Source: an uncultured Desulfobulbus sp. (lineage in GTDB: Bacteria > Desulfobacterota > Desulfobulbia > Desulfobulbales > Desulfobulbaceae). From it: DNA of 64,000 bases. The position numbers were made by a program, and so were the translations under genes. The DNA is taken from NCBI RefSeq assembly GCF_963664075.1, contig NZ_OY760916.1, positions 3,245,001 to 3,309,000 on the forward strand, in the 5' to 3' direction. Of this stretch, positions 31,934 through 40,931 are shown in pieces; within the stretch, counting starts at the first letter, position 1, and the number at the start of each line of letters is the position of its first letter. The notes below the pieces were generated by a model. It was given only the letters and a program-made list of their open reading frames with translations. It ran no database searches and was not told the origin of the DNA.

Positions 31934-34042
31934 ATGACCAATCGTGTGCTGATTATAACAGGTGATGCCGGTGACGCCAAAGTGTTGAAGGCGGTATTAA
32001 GCGCCGCAGAGAGTGGAGAATACATCGTCGAATGGGTTAGGCAACTCTCCGAGGGGCTTAAACGATTGCTCGCTGGCGATATCGATCTGATAGTTGCTGA
32101 TTTAGCCTTGTCCGACAGCCAGGGAATTGCAACCTTTGAAAGGCTGTACGCCAGCGCTCCGCACGCACCGATAGTTATACTTACTGCGCCGGATCAAGAA
32201 TCTTTAACGTCAACAGCGATTCAACAAGGTGCCCAGGGGTATTTATCGAAAGGCAATCTGGCTCCCCCCCTTGTGCCACAATACTTACAAAATCTTATCC
32301 GCCGTAAGTCTCTCGAAGAAACCTACTATCTGGAAAAAACCCGGGCTGAAATAACGCTCAATTCAATCAACGACGCGGTTATCGGCACCGATATGTTGGG
32401 TAATGTTGAGTACCTCAATATTGCCGCCGAAAACTTGACCGGCTGGTCAAGGGAAGCGGCACGTGGGCGCCCCGTCGGCACGGTGATGCGCATTCTTGAT
32501 GGCACAACACGCGAACCGAAACCTAACCCGATAGATTTGGTGTTGCGTCACAACAAAACGATGGCCTTGACAACAGGAACAATTCTAATTTGTCGCGATG
32601 GTCATGAAGCTGCCATCGAAGATTCCGTTGCCCCGATCCATGATTGGGATGGAAAAATGACTGGTGCTGTGATCGTTTTCCACGATATTACCGTCGCTCA
32701 GTCGCTGGCTTTGAAAATGGCACATTTGGCGCAGCACGATTTCTTAACCAATTTGCCGAATCGTATCCTGTTGAATGACCGCATTGAGCAAGCGATCGCG
32801 CGCGCAAAGCGCCAAGGAACCCGACTCGCGGTTCTGTTTTTAGACTTGGATAACTTTAAACATATTAACGATTCATTCGGCCATTCGGCCGGTGATATGT
32901 TGCTCCAATCCGTTGCTGATCGTTTGTGCGCCTGCGTTCGAGGCTCTGATACGGTGAGCCGGCAGGGTGGCGATGAATTTGTGGTTCTGGTAACAGAGGA
33001 TAGATATGTGGAAAATGCTGCATTGATCGCCGACAAAATTCTCTCCGCGATGGCTGCTCCACATTTCATTGCCGAACAAGAGTTGTATGTGAGCACCAGC
33101 ATCGGCATTAGTGTGTACCCAGAAGACGGTCAGGACGCGGAAACACTTATCAAAAATGCCGACACTGCCATGTATAGTGCCAAGGCAAAAGGTCGAAACA
33201 ATTATCAATATTTTAAGCGCGAAATGAATGCTCGCGTGGTTGAGCGCCAAACTCTCGAAACTCAGTTGCGGCAGGCATTGCACCGCCAGGAATTCGTGTT
33301 GCATTACCAATCCATAGTTAACCTGGAAACCAGCGTAATTACCGGTGTTGAAGCCCTGCTGCGTTGGCAGCATCCGCAATGGGGCTTGACCTTGCCCGGT
33401 CGATTCCTCCCGGTTGCAGAGAGCAGTGGCATGATGGTGCAGCTCGGCCGGTGGGTATTGCGGGAAGCGTGCCTGCAGGCCAAACGTTGGCACGATGCAG
33501 GGCTCTTGCTCAATGCGATTTCAGTCAACATTTCGGCATCGGAATTTTGTGCACAAGGTTTTTTGCAGGACGTACGAATGATCTTGTCTGAAACCGGCCT
33601 TGCCCCACGTTGCTTGCAACTGGAAATTACCGAAAACGTGTTGATGCGTGATGTTGAAAACAGCAGTGCACGTCTGGATAAGCTTAAGGAGATGGGGATT
33701 CAGGTGGCGGTGGATGATTTTGGCGCCGGCTTTTCTAGTCTAAGTTATCTGGCGAGGTTGCCGATTGATGTCCTTAAAATTGCACCAGCCTTCGTGCATG
33801 ATATCGGTTTAACCACGAGTAACAACGGACTCAGCAGCCTTGCCAGTGCGGTCATTGCCATGGCCGTCGGTTTTGAGAAATTAGTGGTGGCAGAAGGCGT
33901 TGAAGATCACTTGCAGTGGGCTTTCCTCAAAGTAAAACATTGTGACGAAGGGCAAGGGTACCTGTTTAGCAGGCCGATGGCTGCCGCCCCCTTCACCTTA
34001 TTGCTCTCAGAAGGCATCCCAACACCTTTTTTTCATGTTTAA
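31934..34042 (+). CDS. REC-PAS-GGDEF-EAL c-di-GMP signalling protein
   Basis: The 702-residue cytosolic protein has a receiver domain (1-125, likely Asp56), PAS (about 135-255), GGDEF domain with intact GGDEF (345-349) preceded by an I-site RxxD (RGSD, five residues before), and an EAL domain with EALLRW (473-478), ITENVLM, VDDFGAGFSSL and AEGVE. Both catalytic halves look intact; the KID motif reads KIA. It could synthesise or hydrolyse c-di-GMP depending on signal. The Asp of the receiver suggests phospho-control, but no kinase is adjacent. ATG at 31934 has AAGGAG upstream. It lies upstream of the AAA ATPase and CheB-CheR genes. Confidence 0.92.
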   Translation: MTNRVLIITGDAGDAKVLKAVLSAAESGEYIVEWVRQLSEGLKRLLAGDIDLIVADLALSDSQGIATFERLYASAPHAPIVILTAPDQESLTSTAIQQGAQGYLSKGNLAPPLVPQYLQNLIRRKSLEETYYLEKTRAEITLNSINDAVIGTDMLGNVEYLNIAAENLTGWSREAARGRPVGTVMRILDGTTREPKPNPIDLVLRHNKTMALTTGTILICRDGHEAAIEDSVAPIHDWDGKMTGAVIVFHDITVAQSLALKMAHLAQHDFLTNLPNRILLNDRIEQAIARAKRQGTRLAVLFLDLDNFKHINDSFGHSAGDMLLQSVADRLCACVRGSDTVSRQGGDEFVVLVTEDRYVENAALIADKILSAMAAPHFIAEQELYVSTSIGISVYPEDGQDAETLIKNADTAMYSAKAKGRNNYQYFKREMNARVVERQTLETQLRQALHRQEFVLHYQSIVNLETSVITGVEALLRWQHPQWGLTLPGRFLPVAESSGMMVQLGRWVLREACLQAKRWHDAGLLLNAISVNISASEFCAQGFLQDVRMILSETGLAPRCLQLEITENVLMRDVENSSARLDKLKEMGIQVAVDDFGAGFSSLSYLARLPIDVLKIAPAFVHDIGLTTSNNGLSSLASAVIAMAVGFEKLVVAEGVEDHLQWAFLKVKHCDEGQGYLFSRPMAAAPFTLLLSEGIPTPFFHV

Positions 34043-34178
34043 GAGATGGCGGCCCAGCGGCATCATCATCGGGAAAATGAGAAACGCCGCTCACTTGAAG
34101 GATGAATCCCGGTACATAGTCGATGCAGACTGCTCTTTGATAAAAAAATTTAAATAAAATGTTAACGGAAGGTAGAGT

Positions 34179-35261
34179 ATGGAAGAGCATGTACCGGCAG
34201 TCTTGTTGCCGGAAGAATGTGTACAGCGATTTTTTGAACTCAGTGGAGTGGAATATGAGCCGAGCGTTGCCATTGAGCTTTGGCCCAAGGTGTTGAACCA
34301 TAAATGGCTTCTCTCGGAAAAGCTTGGTCGGGACGTGGGGGTAAGGACGGCGTGCATCGACTTCCTGGAAAATATGGATCAGGCTCCCGCAGAGTATCAA
34401 ATCCACCAGCGGCAGAATATGCTCAATGAAATGGGGGCTCAGATTATAAACAGGGAGATGTGGGACACCATCGCCAACTCGCAACCCCCAAAGCAATTGG
34501 TTCAACGCAAAATCATCCTGCCCTTGATGGAAGAAGAACTCTCCAGAAAACATGGAGTGGTTTCTCCCAAAGCGATCATTTTCTTTGGCCCTCCCGGTAC
34601 AGGAAAAACCCATTTTGCCAAAGCCATCGCAGGTGCTTTGTCCTGGTGGTATATAGAGATCGTCCCCAGCATGCTCATGGTCAACGGCGTTGAAAAAATT
34701 GGCGCTAATCTTCGGGGATTGATGGAAAAGGCGCGAGAACTTGACGAGGTCGTTCTCTTTATCGATGAATTTGAAGAGATTGCCGGCAGCCGTGATCTGG
34801 CTGACCGTATCGACAAGTCCATTACCAATGAGTTCCTCAAGCAAATTCCATTACTTAAAAATCAACAAAACAAGATATTGCTTGTCTGTGCCACTAATTA
34901 CATCCGGCAACTGGATTCAGCCATGTTGCGTCCGGGAAGGTTTGACTGCATCATTCCGGTAGGCGGACTCGACAGAGAAGGCAGAGCGACTATTCTCGAA
35001 TATTATCTCTCCAAATTAAACACCGATAACCTGAGCGTGGATCGGATTGTCGAAATGACTCCTGGCTTTACACCGGCTGATATTCAATATTTGTTTCACC
35101 AAGTGGCTCATTTTGCCTTTGAACAGGAGTTGGTCAACAGAGAGAATTATCTGGTCACCGAGGAGACATTCATGCATATTTTGCCTAAAGTGCCCCCATC
35201 CTTGAACCAGAAAGTCATTGACGAGTTTGAAAAGGACAGCGTAAGCTTTGCTCGAATTTGA
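34179..35261 (+). CDS. AAA+ ATPase with a DUF4032-like N-terminus
   Basis: The 360-residue protein has an AAA+ core (about 105-320) with Walker A GPPGTGKT (137-144), LFIDEFEEIAGS as Walker B, an ATN sensor and RPGRFD arginine finger. The N-terminal 100 residues include VLNHKWLLSEKLGRDVGV and FLENM, similar to part of the DUF4032 family. Single AAA domain ATPases of this size act as hexameric unfoldases or remodelers. The C-terminal part (LNQKVIDEFEKD) has no known domain. Independent gene between the c-di-GMP and chemotaxis-type proteins; role unknown. ATG 34179 lies 10 bases after GGAAGG. Confidence 0.72.
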   Translation: MEEHVPAVLLPEECVQRFFELSGVEYEPSVAIELWPKVLNHKWLLSEKLGRDVGVRTACIDFLENMDQAPAEYQIHQRQNMLNEMGAQIINREMWDTIANSQPPKQLVQRKIILPLMEEELSRKHGVVSPKAIIFFGPPGTGKTHFAKAIAGALSWWYIEIVPSMLMVNGVEKIGANLRGLMEKARELDEVVLFIDEFEEIAGSRDLADRIDKSITNEFLKQIPLLKNQQNKILLVCATNYIRQLDSAMLRPGRFDCIIPVGGLDREGRATILEYYLSKLNTDNLSVDRIVEMTPGFTPADIQYLFHQVAHFAFEQELVNRENYLVTEETFMHILPKVPPSLNQKVIDEFEKDSVSFARI

Positions 35262-35371
35262 GCAAAGGCGTTGACGTGTTGCAACGTAAGAGGGTTTTTT
35301 GGGGCCTCCCCTCCTCCTTTGATGGCCGCTGATCAGCGATAAAAAACGGTAAATCAGATTGGAGGGTTTGT

Positions 35372-38300
35372 ATGGTTACACGAAAACAGCAGAAAGCAAC
35401 CGTTGCGAGAACATCGACCGCTGCCGAGACCAGCAAGGTGCCCAACGGCGCGGTGAAAATCGCTGTATTGCCGGACGCGGTTGAAACAAATGCTAACGGT
35501 TTTCCCATCGTCGGCATTGGCGCCTCAGCGGGCGGTCTGGCTGCTTTTGAGTCTTTTTTTTCCGGCATGCCGGCCGATGACGATCCCGGCATGGCCTTTG
35601 TCTTGGTGCAACACCTTGCACCGGACCACAAGAGCATCCTCACCGAGCTGGTCAAGCGTTATACACGCATGCAGGTCTTTGAGGTTGAGGACGGAATGGT
35701 CGTCCGCCCCAACTGCACGTACATCATCCCTCCAAATCGTGACATGGCTTTTCTCGGAGGCACCCTTCAATTACTCGAGCCTTCTTCTCCTCGTGGCCAG
35801 CGATTGCCCATCGATTTTTTCTTTCGTTCACTAGCCCAGGATCAACACGCGCGAGCCATCGGCATTGTTCTTTCCGGTACCGGGAGTGACGGTACCGTGG
35901 GTATTCGGGCTATCAAGGACGAGGGGGGCATGGTCATGGCCCAGGATCCCGATTCTACCGAATACGATGGCATGCCGCGCAGTGCAATTGCCTCCGGTTT
36001 GGTCGATTTTGTACTTGCCCCGGCCCAAATGCCAGCGCAGCTTATCGCCTACACGGTTCACGCCTTTGGTCACATGCCCCAAATTGTCGGTTCCTCGCCG
36101 TGGAATAACGAGAACGCGCTCAAAAAAATTTTCGTCCTCCTGCGTTCCCATACCGGGCATGATTTTTCCTTATACAAACCAAGCACCATCAACCGGCGGA
36201 TTGAGCGGCGCATGGCCCTTCAGCAAATCGAAACGATGGGAAGCTATGTTAAGTATGCGCAGCAAACACCAAGGGAGGTAGAGGCTCTTTTTCGCGATCT
36301 GCTCATCGGTGTCACCAATTTTTTCCGTGATCCTAAAGCATTTGAAGCCGTTGAAGACAAAGTCATTCCGCGAATATTTACCGACAAGGCTGCGGGCGAT
36401 GCGGTCCGCGTCTGGATACCGGGATGCGCCACCGGAGAGGAAGCCTATTCATTCGCCATTTTACTCGCCGAACACCAGGAGTTGTTGAAGAAAAAATTTA
36501 AAATACAGATATTTGCAACTGATATTGACAGTCAAGCTATTACTACGGCTCGAGCCGGTCTCTACCCTGCCAGCATCGCTGTTGATATTACGCCGGATCG
36601 GCTGGCTCGTTTTTTTTCGCTAGAAACTGACGGCGGCAGCTACCGCATTCATAAAACCATCCGTGATATGCTGATTTTTTCCGAACAGGATATCATTAAA
36701 GATCCGCCCTTTTCCAAAATCGACCTGATTAGTTGCCGCAATCTCCTGATTTATATGGGAGGGGATTTACAGAAAAAGCTTATCCCCCTCTTTTATTACG
36801 CTTTGAACCCTTGCGGATTTCTGTTCTTGGGCACTTCCGAGACAATTGGTGACTTCGGCCATCTCTTCGACGTGCAGGATCGAAAATTGAAAATATATCA
36901 GCGAAAGGATACCTGCCAAGGGGCCTCACGTGTTGGTTTTGGCATTTTTTTGCCACCTCTACACTCCATGACTATCGAAAAAACGCATCAGGCATCAGGC
37001 ATAATGATTAAGTCTCGAAATGTGTCTCTGCGCGAACTGACCGAACAAGAGCTGTTACAGCAAATTGCCCCTGCCGCTGCACTGGTCAACGGGCTGGGCG
37101 ACATTCTTTATATCCATGGCCGCACCGGTTTCTATCTCGAACCGGCGATAGGAGAGGTCGGCGTCTATAATATCTTAACAATGGCACGCGAAGGTTTGAC
37201 GCACGAACTGACTCTAGCGTTACATAAAGCGGTCACGGATCAGCAAATTGTTCGTTGCCCTGATGTGCGGGTTAAAACCAACGGCGATTTTACTCCGATT
37301 AATCTGACGGTTCGTCCGGTTATTAATACCCAAGCTCTATTGACGGCGTCTCCCTTATATTTGGTTATTCTTGAGGATATTGTTATCCAGGATGACGACC
37401 ACTCACCGGAATCTTCAGACGTTTCCGGGATTCCATCGGCAGAGAATGTAGATTCGGATATGGAGAATCGCCTTGTTGCCTTGCGACACGAGCTGCAAGC
37501 CAAAGAAGAGTTCCTCCAAGCTACCAATGAGGAGCTCAGGTCATCCAACGAGGAAATGCAGTCAATCAACGAAGAATTACAATCTACGAATGAAGAACTT
37601 GAAACTTCAAAAGAGGAATTGCAATCGGTCAACGAAGAGTTGGCCACGGTGAATGCCGAACTGCAAAACAAAGTGATCGACCTGACGCGCGCCAACAACG
37701 ACATGAACAACCTGTTGGCCGGAACAGGCATTGGGACCATCTTTGTCGACCATGATGTCCGCATATTGCGCTTCACCCCTGCGGTGACCAAAATCATCAA
37801 TTTAATCCAGGGCGACATCGGACGGCCCGTTGGGCATATCGTTTCCAACCTAGTGGGCTATGATACATTGCTGTCAGATACCCAAGCCGTTCTCGACACC
37901 CTTGTCCCCAAAGAGATGGAAGTACGTACCCAGGCTGGGATGTGGTATGCGATGCGTATCCAGCCCTACCGGACTCTGGAAAATGTGATTGAGGGGGCGG
38001 TGATCACCTTTACCGACATCACCGAGAGCAAGCAAATGAGGATGGCGCTGAGTGCTGCTCATGCCCGTCTGGCCGAGGCTGTTGTTGCCACCGTGCGTGA
38101 GCCGTTAATGGTGCTCGATGCCGGCTTGGGAGTGGTCTCGGCAAATCGCGCTTTCTACACCACCTTCAATGTCTCACCTGAAGATACTTTGGGCAAATTT
38201 CTGTATGATTTGGGAAATGGTCAATGGAAGATCCCAGCGTTGCGCACTTTGCTGGAAGATATTTTGTCGCGCAATATTGAGTTTCATGATTTTGAAGTGA

Positions 38301-38419
38301 CGCACGAGTTTGAATCAATTGGCCGGCGCTCACTTCGGCTCAATGCTCGTCGACTCTTCGAGGAATCTGGAGAATCGGAATTGATTTTGTTGGCGATAGA
38401 GGTCGATGTTGAAAGCTAA
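35372..38419 (+). CDS. CheB-CheR-PAS fusion protein
   Basis: The 1015-residue protein fuses a CheB methylesterase domain (about 43-230; catalytic Ser52 in GIGASAGG, His81 in QHLAPDH, Asp173 in GTGSDGT), a CheR methyltransferase domain (about 255-510, GCATGEEAYSFAI), a long Glu/Asn/Ser coiled coil (about 700-775, repeated NEELxS units) and two PAS domains (about 780-895 and 900-1010). The histidine-kinase part that often ends this family is absent: the protein stops after the second PAS. It would both methylate and demethylate receptors or act as a signalling hub. AGGAGGGTTTGT precedes the ATG at 35372 (GGAGG). Confidence 0.9.
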   Translation: MVTRKQQKATVARTSTAAETSKVPNGAVKIAVLPDAVETNANGFPIVGIGASAGGLAAFESFFSGMPADDDPGMAFVLVQHLAPDHKSILTELVKRYTRMQVFEVEDGMVVRPNCTYIIPPNRDMAFLGGTLQLLEPSSPRGQRLPIDFFFRSLAQDQHARAIGIVLSGTGSDGTVGIRAIKDEGGMVMAQDPDSTEYDGMPRSAIASGLVDFVLAPAQMPAQLIAYTVHAFGHMPQIVGSSPWNNENALKKIFVLLRSHTGHDFSLYKPSTINRRIERRMALQQIETMGSYVKYAQQTPREVEALFRDLLIGVTNFFRDPKAFEAVEDKVIPRIFTDKAAGDAVRVWIPGCATGEEAYSFAILLAEHQELLKKKFKIQIFATDIDSQAITTARAGLYPASIAVDITPDRLARFFSLETDGGSYRIHKTIRDMLIFSEQDIIKDPPFSKIDLISCRNLLIYMGGDLQKKLIPLFYYALNPCGFLFLGTSETIGDFGHLFDVQDRKLKIYQRKDTCQGASRVGFGIFLPPLHSMTIEKTHQASGIMIKSRNVSLRELTEQELLQQIAPAAALVNGLGDILYIHGRTGFYLEPAIGEVGVYNILTMAREGLTHELTLALHKAVTDQQIVRCPDVRVKTNGDFTPINLTVRPVINTQALLTASPLYLVILEDIVIQDDDHSPESSDVSGIPSAENVDSDMENRLVALRHELQAKEEFLQATNEELRSSNEEMQSINEELQSTNEELETSKEELQSVNEELATVNAELQNKVIDLTRANNDMNNLLAGTGIGTIFVDHDVRILRFTPAVTKIINLIQGDIGRPVGHIVSNLVGYDTLLSDTQAVLDTLVPKEMEVRTQAGMWYAMRIQPYRTLENVIEGAVITFTDITESKQMRMALSAAHARLAEAVVATVREPLMVLDAGLGVVSANRAFYTTFNVSPEDTLGKFLYDLGNGQWKIPALRTLLEDILSRNIEFHDFEVTHEFESIGRRSLRLNARRLFEESGESELILLAIEVDVES

Positions 38420-38432
38420 TTTCAATACCGGA

Positions 38433-38452
38433 CCGCTACCTCTGGGTAGCGG
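38433..38452. terminator. Hairpin after the CheB-CheR gene
   Basis: CCGCTACC and GGTAGCGG form a perfect 8-bp stem with a TCTG loop, 13 bases after the stop codon. The T run is absent, so termination is uncertain. Confidence 0.45.
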
Positions 38453-38888
38453 TAACCAGTCGGCTCATCAATTAAACAAGATTGTAGTATCTTATTAATG
38501 CTGATTCCAGTATGCTTGAGGTTCCTTTTGGATTTGTACACTTCTGCAGTATTTTCCCGCAATGTTCGGGTTGATCCGGCTTCTGATTTGCACACATTCA
38601 TCTCCGAGCCTATATCGACAGGAGCATTCTGGGCTTGTTTTGGCAGATATAATGAGCACCTACGATGTGCAGGACTTAAAGTTCTGGAAGTGGGATGCGG
38701 ATTAGGACCTTACTGAAAGATCTGGAAGCCAAGATTGATACCAACGGCCATTACTCTATCCATATATGGATACCATTACCGTAAAATACGGTGAACTTTA
38801 TATTCTTTAAGCTCTGAAGAATTTCGATTTAATCGGACATTATGCAGGTTTTTCAGCGAAACAACGAGAGAAGACAATAGGGAGCTCC
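38453..38888. other. 436-base gap with no supported gene
   Basis: Open frames here lack ribosome binding sites. One (38498-38716) ends in VLEVGCGLGPY, which resembles the SAM-binding motif of methyltransferases, but the rest of the fold is missing. It could be a fragment of a decayed gene. Confidence 0.35.
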
Positions 38889-39362
38889 ATGCGCAAACAG
38901 ATAATTAATAAAGAATCTCAAGATGCTTCCCAAGCCGATCAAGGTTGGCTCGACCTCCAGCAATTAACGCAAGTCGAACTTACATCCGAGGATGCGGATC
39001 ATCCAATTGAGGCGGCACTGGTATCCAACAATGGATCGGGTTGGCGGGCAGCACAAGGGGGGGAGCAGACGATTCGTTTTTCGTTTGATACGCCCATACA
39101 ACTTAGCCGAATCCGCTTGGTTTTCAATGAAGAACATCACGTTCGCACTCAGGAATTTGCGCTCCAATGGTTGTCAGAGGGTATGCAGCATTACCAACAG
39201 TTGGTGCGTCAGCAATATAATTTCAGTCCACCGACTTCTATGCAGGAGGTCGAAGATTACAGAGTAAACCTCGACCGAGTGACAGTACTCGAATTACGTA
39301 TCGTCCCAGATATCGGTGGGGGCGAAACGCGCGCGACCTTGACTAAAATCCAACTCTCTTAA
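38889..39362 (+). CDS. Discoidin-like (F5/8C) small protein
   Basis: The 157-residue cytosolic protein matches a common small family with a single jelly-roll of the F5/8 type C (discoidin) kind. Its marks are DDWLDL-like start (GWLDLQQLTQVELTSED), HPIEAALVSNNGSGWRAA, RFSFDTPIQLSRIRLVFNE and QQYNFSPP, then a last strand LELRIVPDIGGG. Such proteins may bind sugars or peptides. No signal peptide. GGGAGCTCC precedes the ATG at 38889. It is downstream of the chemotaxis-type fusion but separated by 470 bases. Function unknown. Confidence 0.7.
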   Translation: MRKQIINKESQDASQADQGWLDLQQLTQVELTSEDADHPIEAALVSNNGSGWRAAQGGEQTIRFSFDTPIQLSRIRLVFNEEHHVRTQEFALQWLSEGMQHYQQLVRQQYNFSPPTSMQEVEDYRVNLDRVTVLELRIVPDIGGGETRATLTKIQLS

Positions 39363-39422
39363 TTTTTCGAATCGTGTTCGTCGCGTCACTCCTAGTAGTT
39401 GCAGCATATTTCCCCTATTCTA

Positions 39423-39444
39423 AGCCAGCTTTTGGTAGCTGGCT
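39423..39444. repeat. 8-bp hairpin
   Basis: AGCCAGCT and AGCTGGCT pair perfectly around TTTGGT. It may end the transcript of the discoidin-like gene. The T run after it is missing. Confidence 0.35.
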
Positions 39445-39555
39445 GGTCACGGTAAAGAAAACGAACCTTTTACTTCTTAGGCCGCTCTGAGGTTGTCAGG
39501 AAGTATACATAACAAATCCTATTTTTTCCTAATTAGTATGTTAACTGCCGTCATT

Positions 39556-40204
39556 TCACTCTGTATTTTCTTCGATGCAAAGGGTTTCCTCTGGTAGCGA
39601 CGTAGCCATGGTATGCCGAAGCTGGTGGCACGACACCGCTATCCCGCTTTCTTTCGACCAGTATTCAATCCTTTTTTGTAAGCCTCTCACCGAGAGAGGC
39701 TTCCCCTTATAGGTTCCTTTTTCTACGAGGAACACCTTCTGTTCTTTTGTTTGCATTCTTATCTGCAGGTAATTGGCCAAGGCCTCTGCAGCGTCGTTAC
39801 TAATATAGACAACCCGGTCTTTGGCCCCCTTGCCACCACGTGCCACTATCTGTTACGTCGATAATCAATGGCATCCAGGGCCAGGTTGGCCAACTCTTCC
39901 CCCCTGAGACCGCAGCGGAGCATCAACATAAACATGGCTCTATCTCTTGGCTTCTTGACCGAGGCAAAAAACAGGAATGTCGCCGTCCCGCAGATGGCGA
40001 GGCAATGACCTAGGAAGCCGCAAGGCCATTCCGCTGATAGCTGAGTTGTTCACCTGTCTTTCCTCTTCATCAATGATGATAGGCATAAAATCTACGGATG
40101 GCAATCAGGTGCCCATTGATCGTCTGCGCTGAAAGACGGCGTTCTAGCAGTGTGTCGACATACCTTTTGACATTTTTGCCCCATACTTGCTGTAGAGGGA
40201 TTTG
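39556..40204 (-). pseudogene. Decayed tyrosine recombinase (phage/XerD-type integrase)
   Basis: Read on the minus strand, three frames together give an integrase. The N-terminal core-binding part (VKRYVDTLLERRLSAQTING, then AIRRFYAYHH) runs from about 40204. The middle part has RDRAMFMLMLRCGLRGEEL, which holds the box I Arg. The last part (VVYISNDAAEALANYL and CHQLRHTMATSL, with the H-x-x-R motif) ends at a stop at 39556. At least two frameshifts and internal stops separate the pieces, and the final catalytic Tyr is not evident. It is inactive. The N-terminus is joined to a transposase orfA stub at about 40190-40204. Confidence 0.8.
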
Positions 40205-40361
40205 CTTCTGTCGTTTTGTCTTTCACCCACCGGCGGAGTTGGGTGGCGTGAATGCCGAGATTCCAAGCCGCTTCGATAATTTTATATTCCTGTTCCGTGA
40301 CACGTTTCACTGCCTCTTCTTTGAATTCATCCGAAAATTTTCGGCGTATTGATTTTTCCAT
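40190..40361 (-). pseudogene. IS3-family transposase OrfA stub
   Basis: From the ATG at 40361 (GGAGGTGTTCAC upstream) the product begins MEKSIRRKFSDEFKEEAVK, then the helix-turn-helix AAWNLGIHATQLRRWVKDK, the InsE/OrfA pattern of IS3 elements. Past about residue 57 the frame runs into the integrase remnant and is no longer transposase. OrfB is absent. So the IS was cut by a deletion or insertion that joined it to the recombinase remnant. Confidence 0.75.
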
Positions 40362-40382
40362 GTGAACACCTCCAAAGAGCAC

Positions 40383-40931
40383 TCTAAACGCTCTTAACTT
40401 TGTGTCCTCTTGTTCTGTACCAGGTCAGTGTCGCTGGCGCTTTTGTAAGCGGCACTGGCAAGCACTTATTTAGATGGGGGAACAGACTTTTATTGAACAC
40501 GCCCCATCAACCATGATATCTTTGCCATGAGCTTCATGCCCTCTTGAAAAAGTTGCTCTTAAGCACATTATGCCAAAGTTGGCAGGACAGAGAGTGTCCT
40601 GCCAGGGAAAATTTTTCAGCTGAGGTTCAGTGGCAATCAAAATATTTTTGAAGAGTTACGTCATGTGATACACTGAATTAAAGTTTCGGATTTGATTTAT
40701 AGCACTGAATTAACGTTTTTTATAACGGATTCCTGGCATCTCTTTTGTTGATTGCACCAAGAATAACTGCAAGTATTTGACGATAAAATGCAATGGTTTC
40801 GGAGGAAAGTCATCCCATACAATAAGCATTTTATCTATTTTTTATCGATACATCAGTGCGTTACGCAACCAAGAAGCTTGAGACTGAACTTACGGATTGA
40901 ATAAATTTACTTTTACAAGGAAGGAAAACTA
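40383..40931. other. 549-base gap with a short direct repeat
   Basis: CACTGAATTAA occurs twice (40671-40681 and 40703-40713; 32 bases apart). A TAAAGTTT, equal to the sigma28 -35 box, lies at 40679, but no -10 (GCCGATAA) follows at the right spacing, so I do not call a flagellar promoter. No gene is supported. It contains the upstream region of the chemoreceptor gene. Confidence 0.4.

Noticed and set aside
33993..34844. 283-codon minus-strand frame
   Set aside because: Antisense to the GGDEF-EAL end and the AAA ATPase gene; no domain.
38498..38716. Small protein ending in VLEVGCGLGPY
   Set aside because: Looks like a SAM-binding loop, but no other part of a methyltransferase follows and there is no ribosome binding site.
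40679..40686. Sigma28 -35 box TAAAGTTT upstream of the chemoreceptor
   Set aside because: No -10 box at the right distance, and it is 250 bases from the gene.
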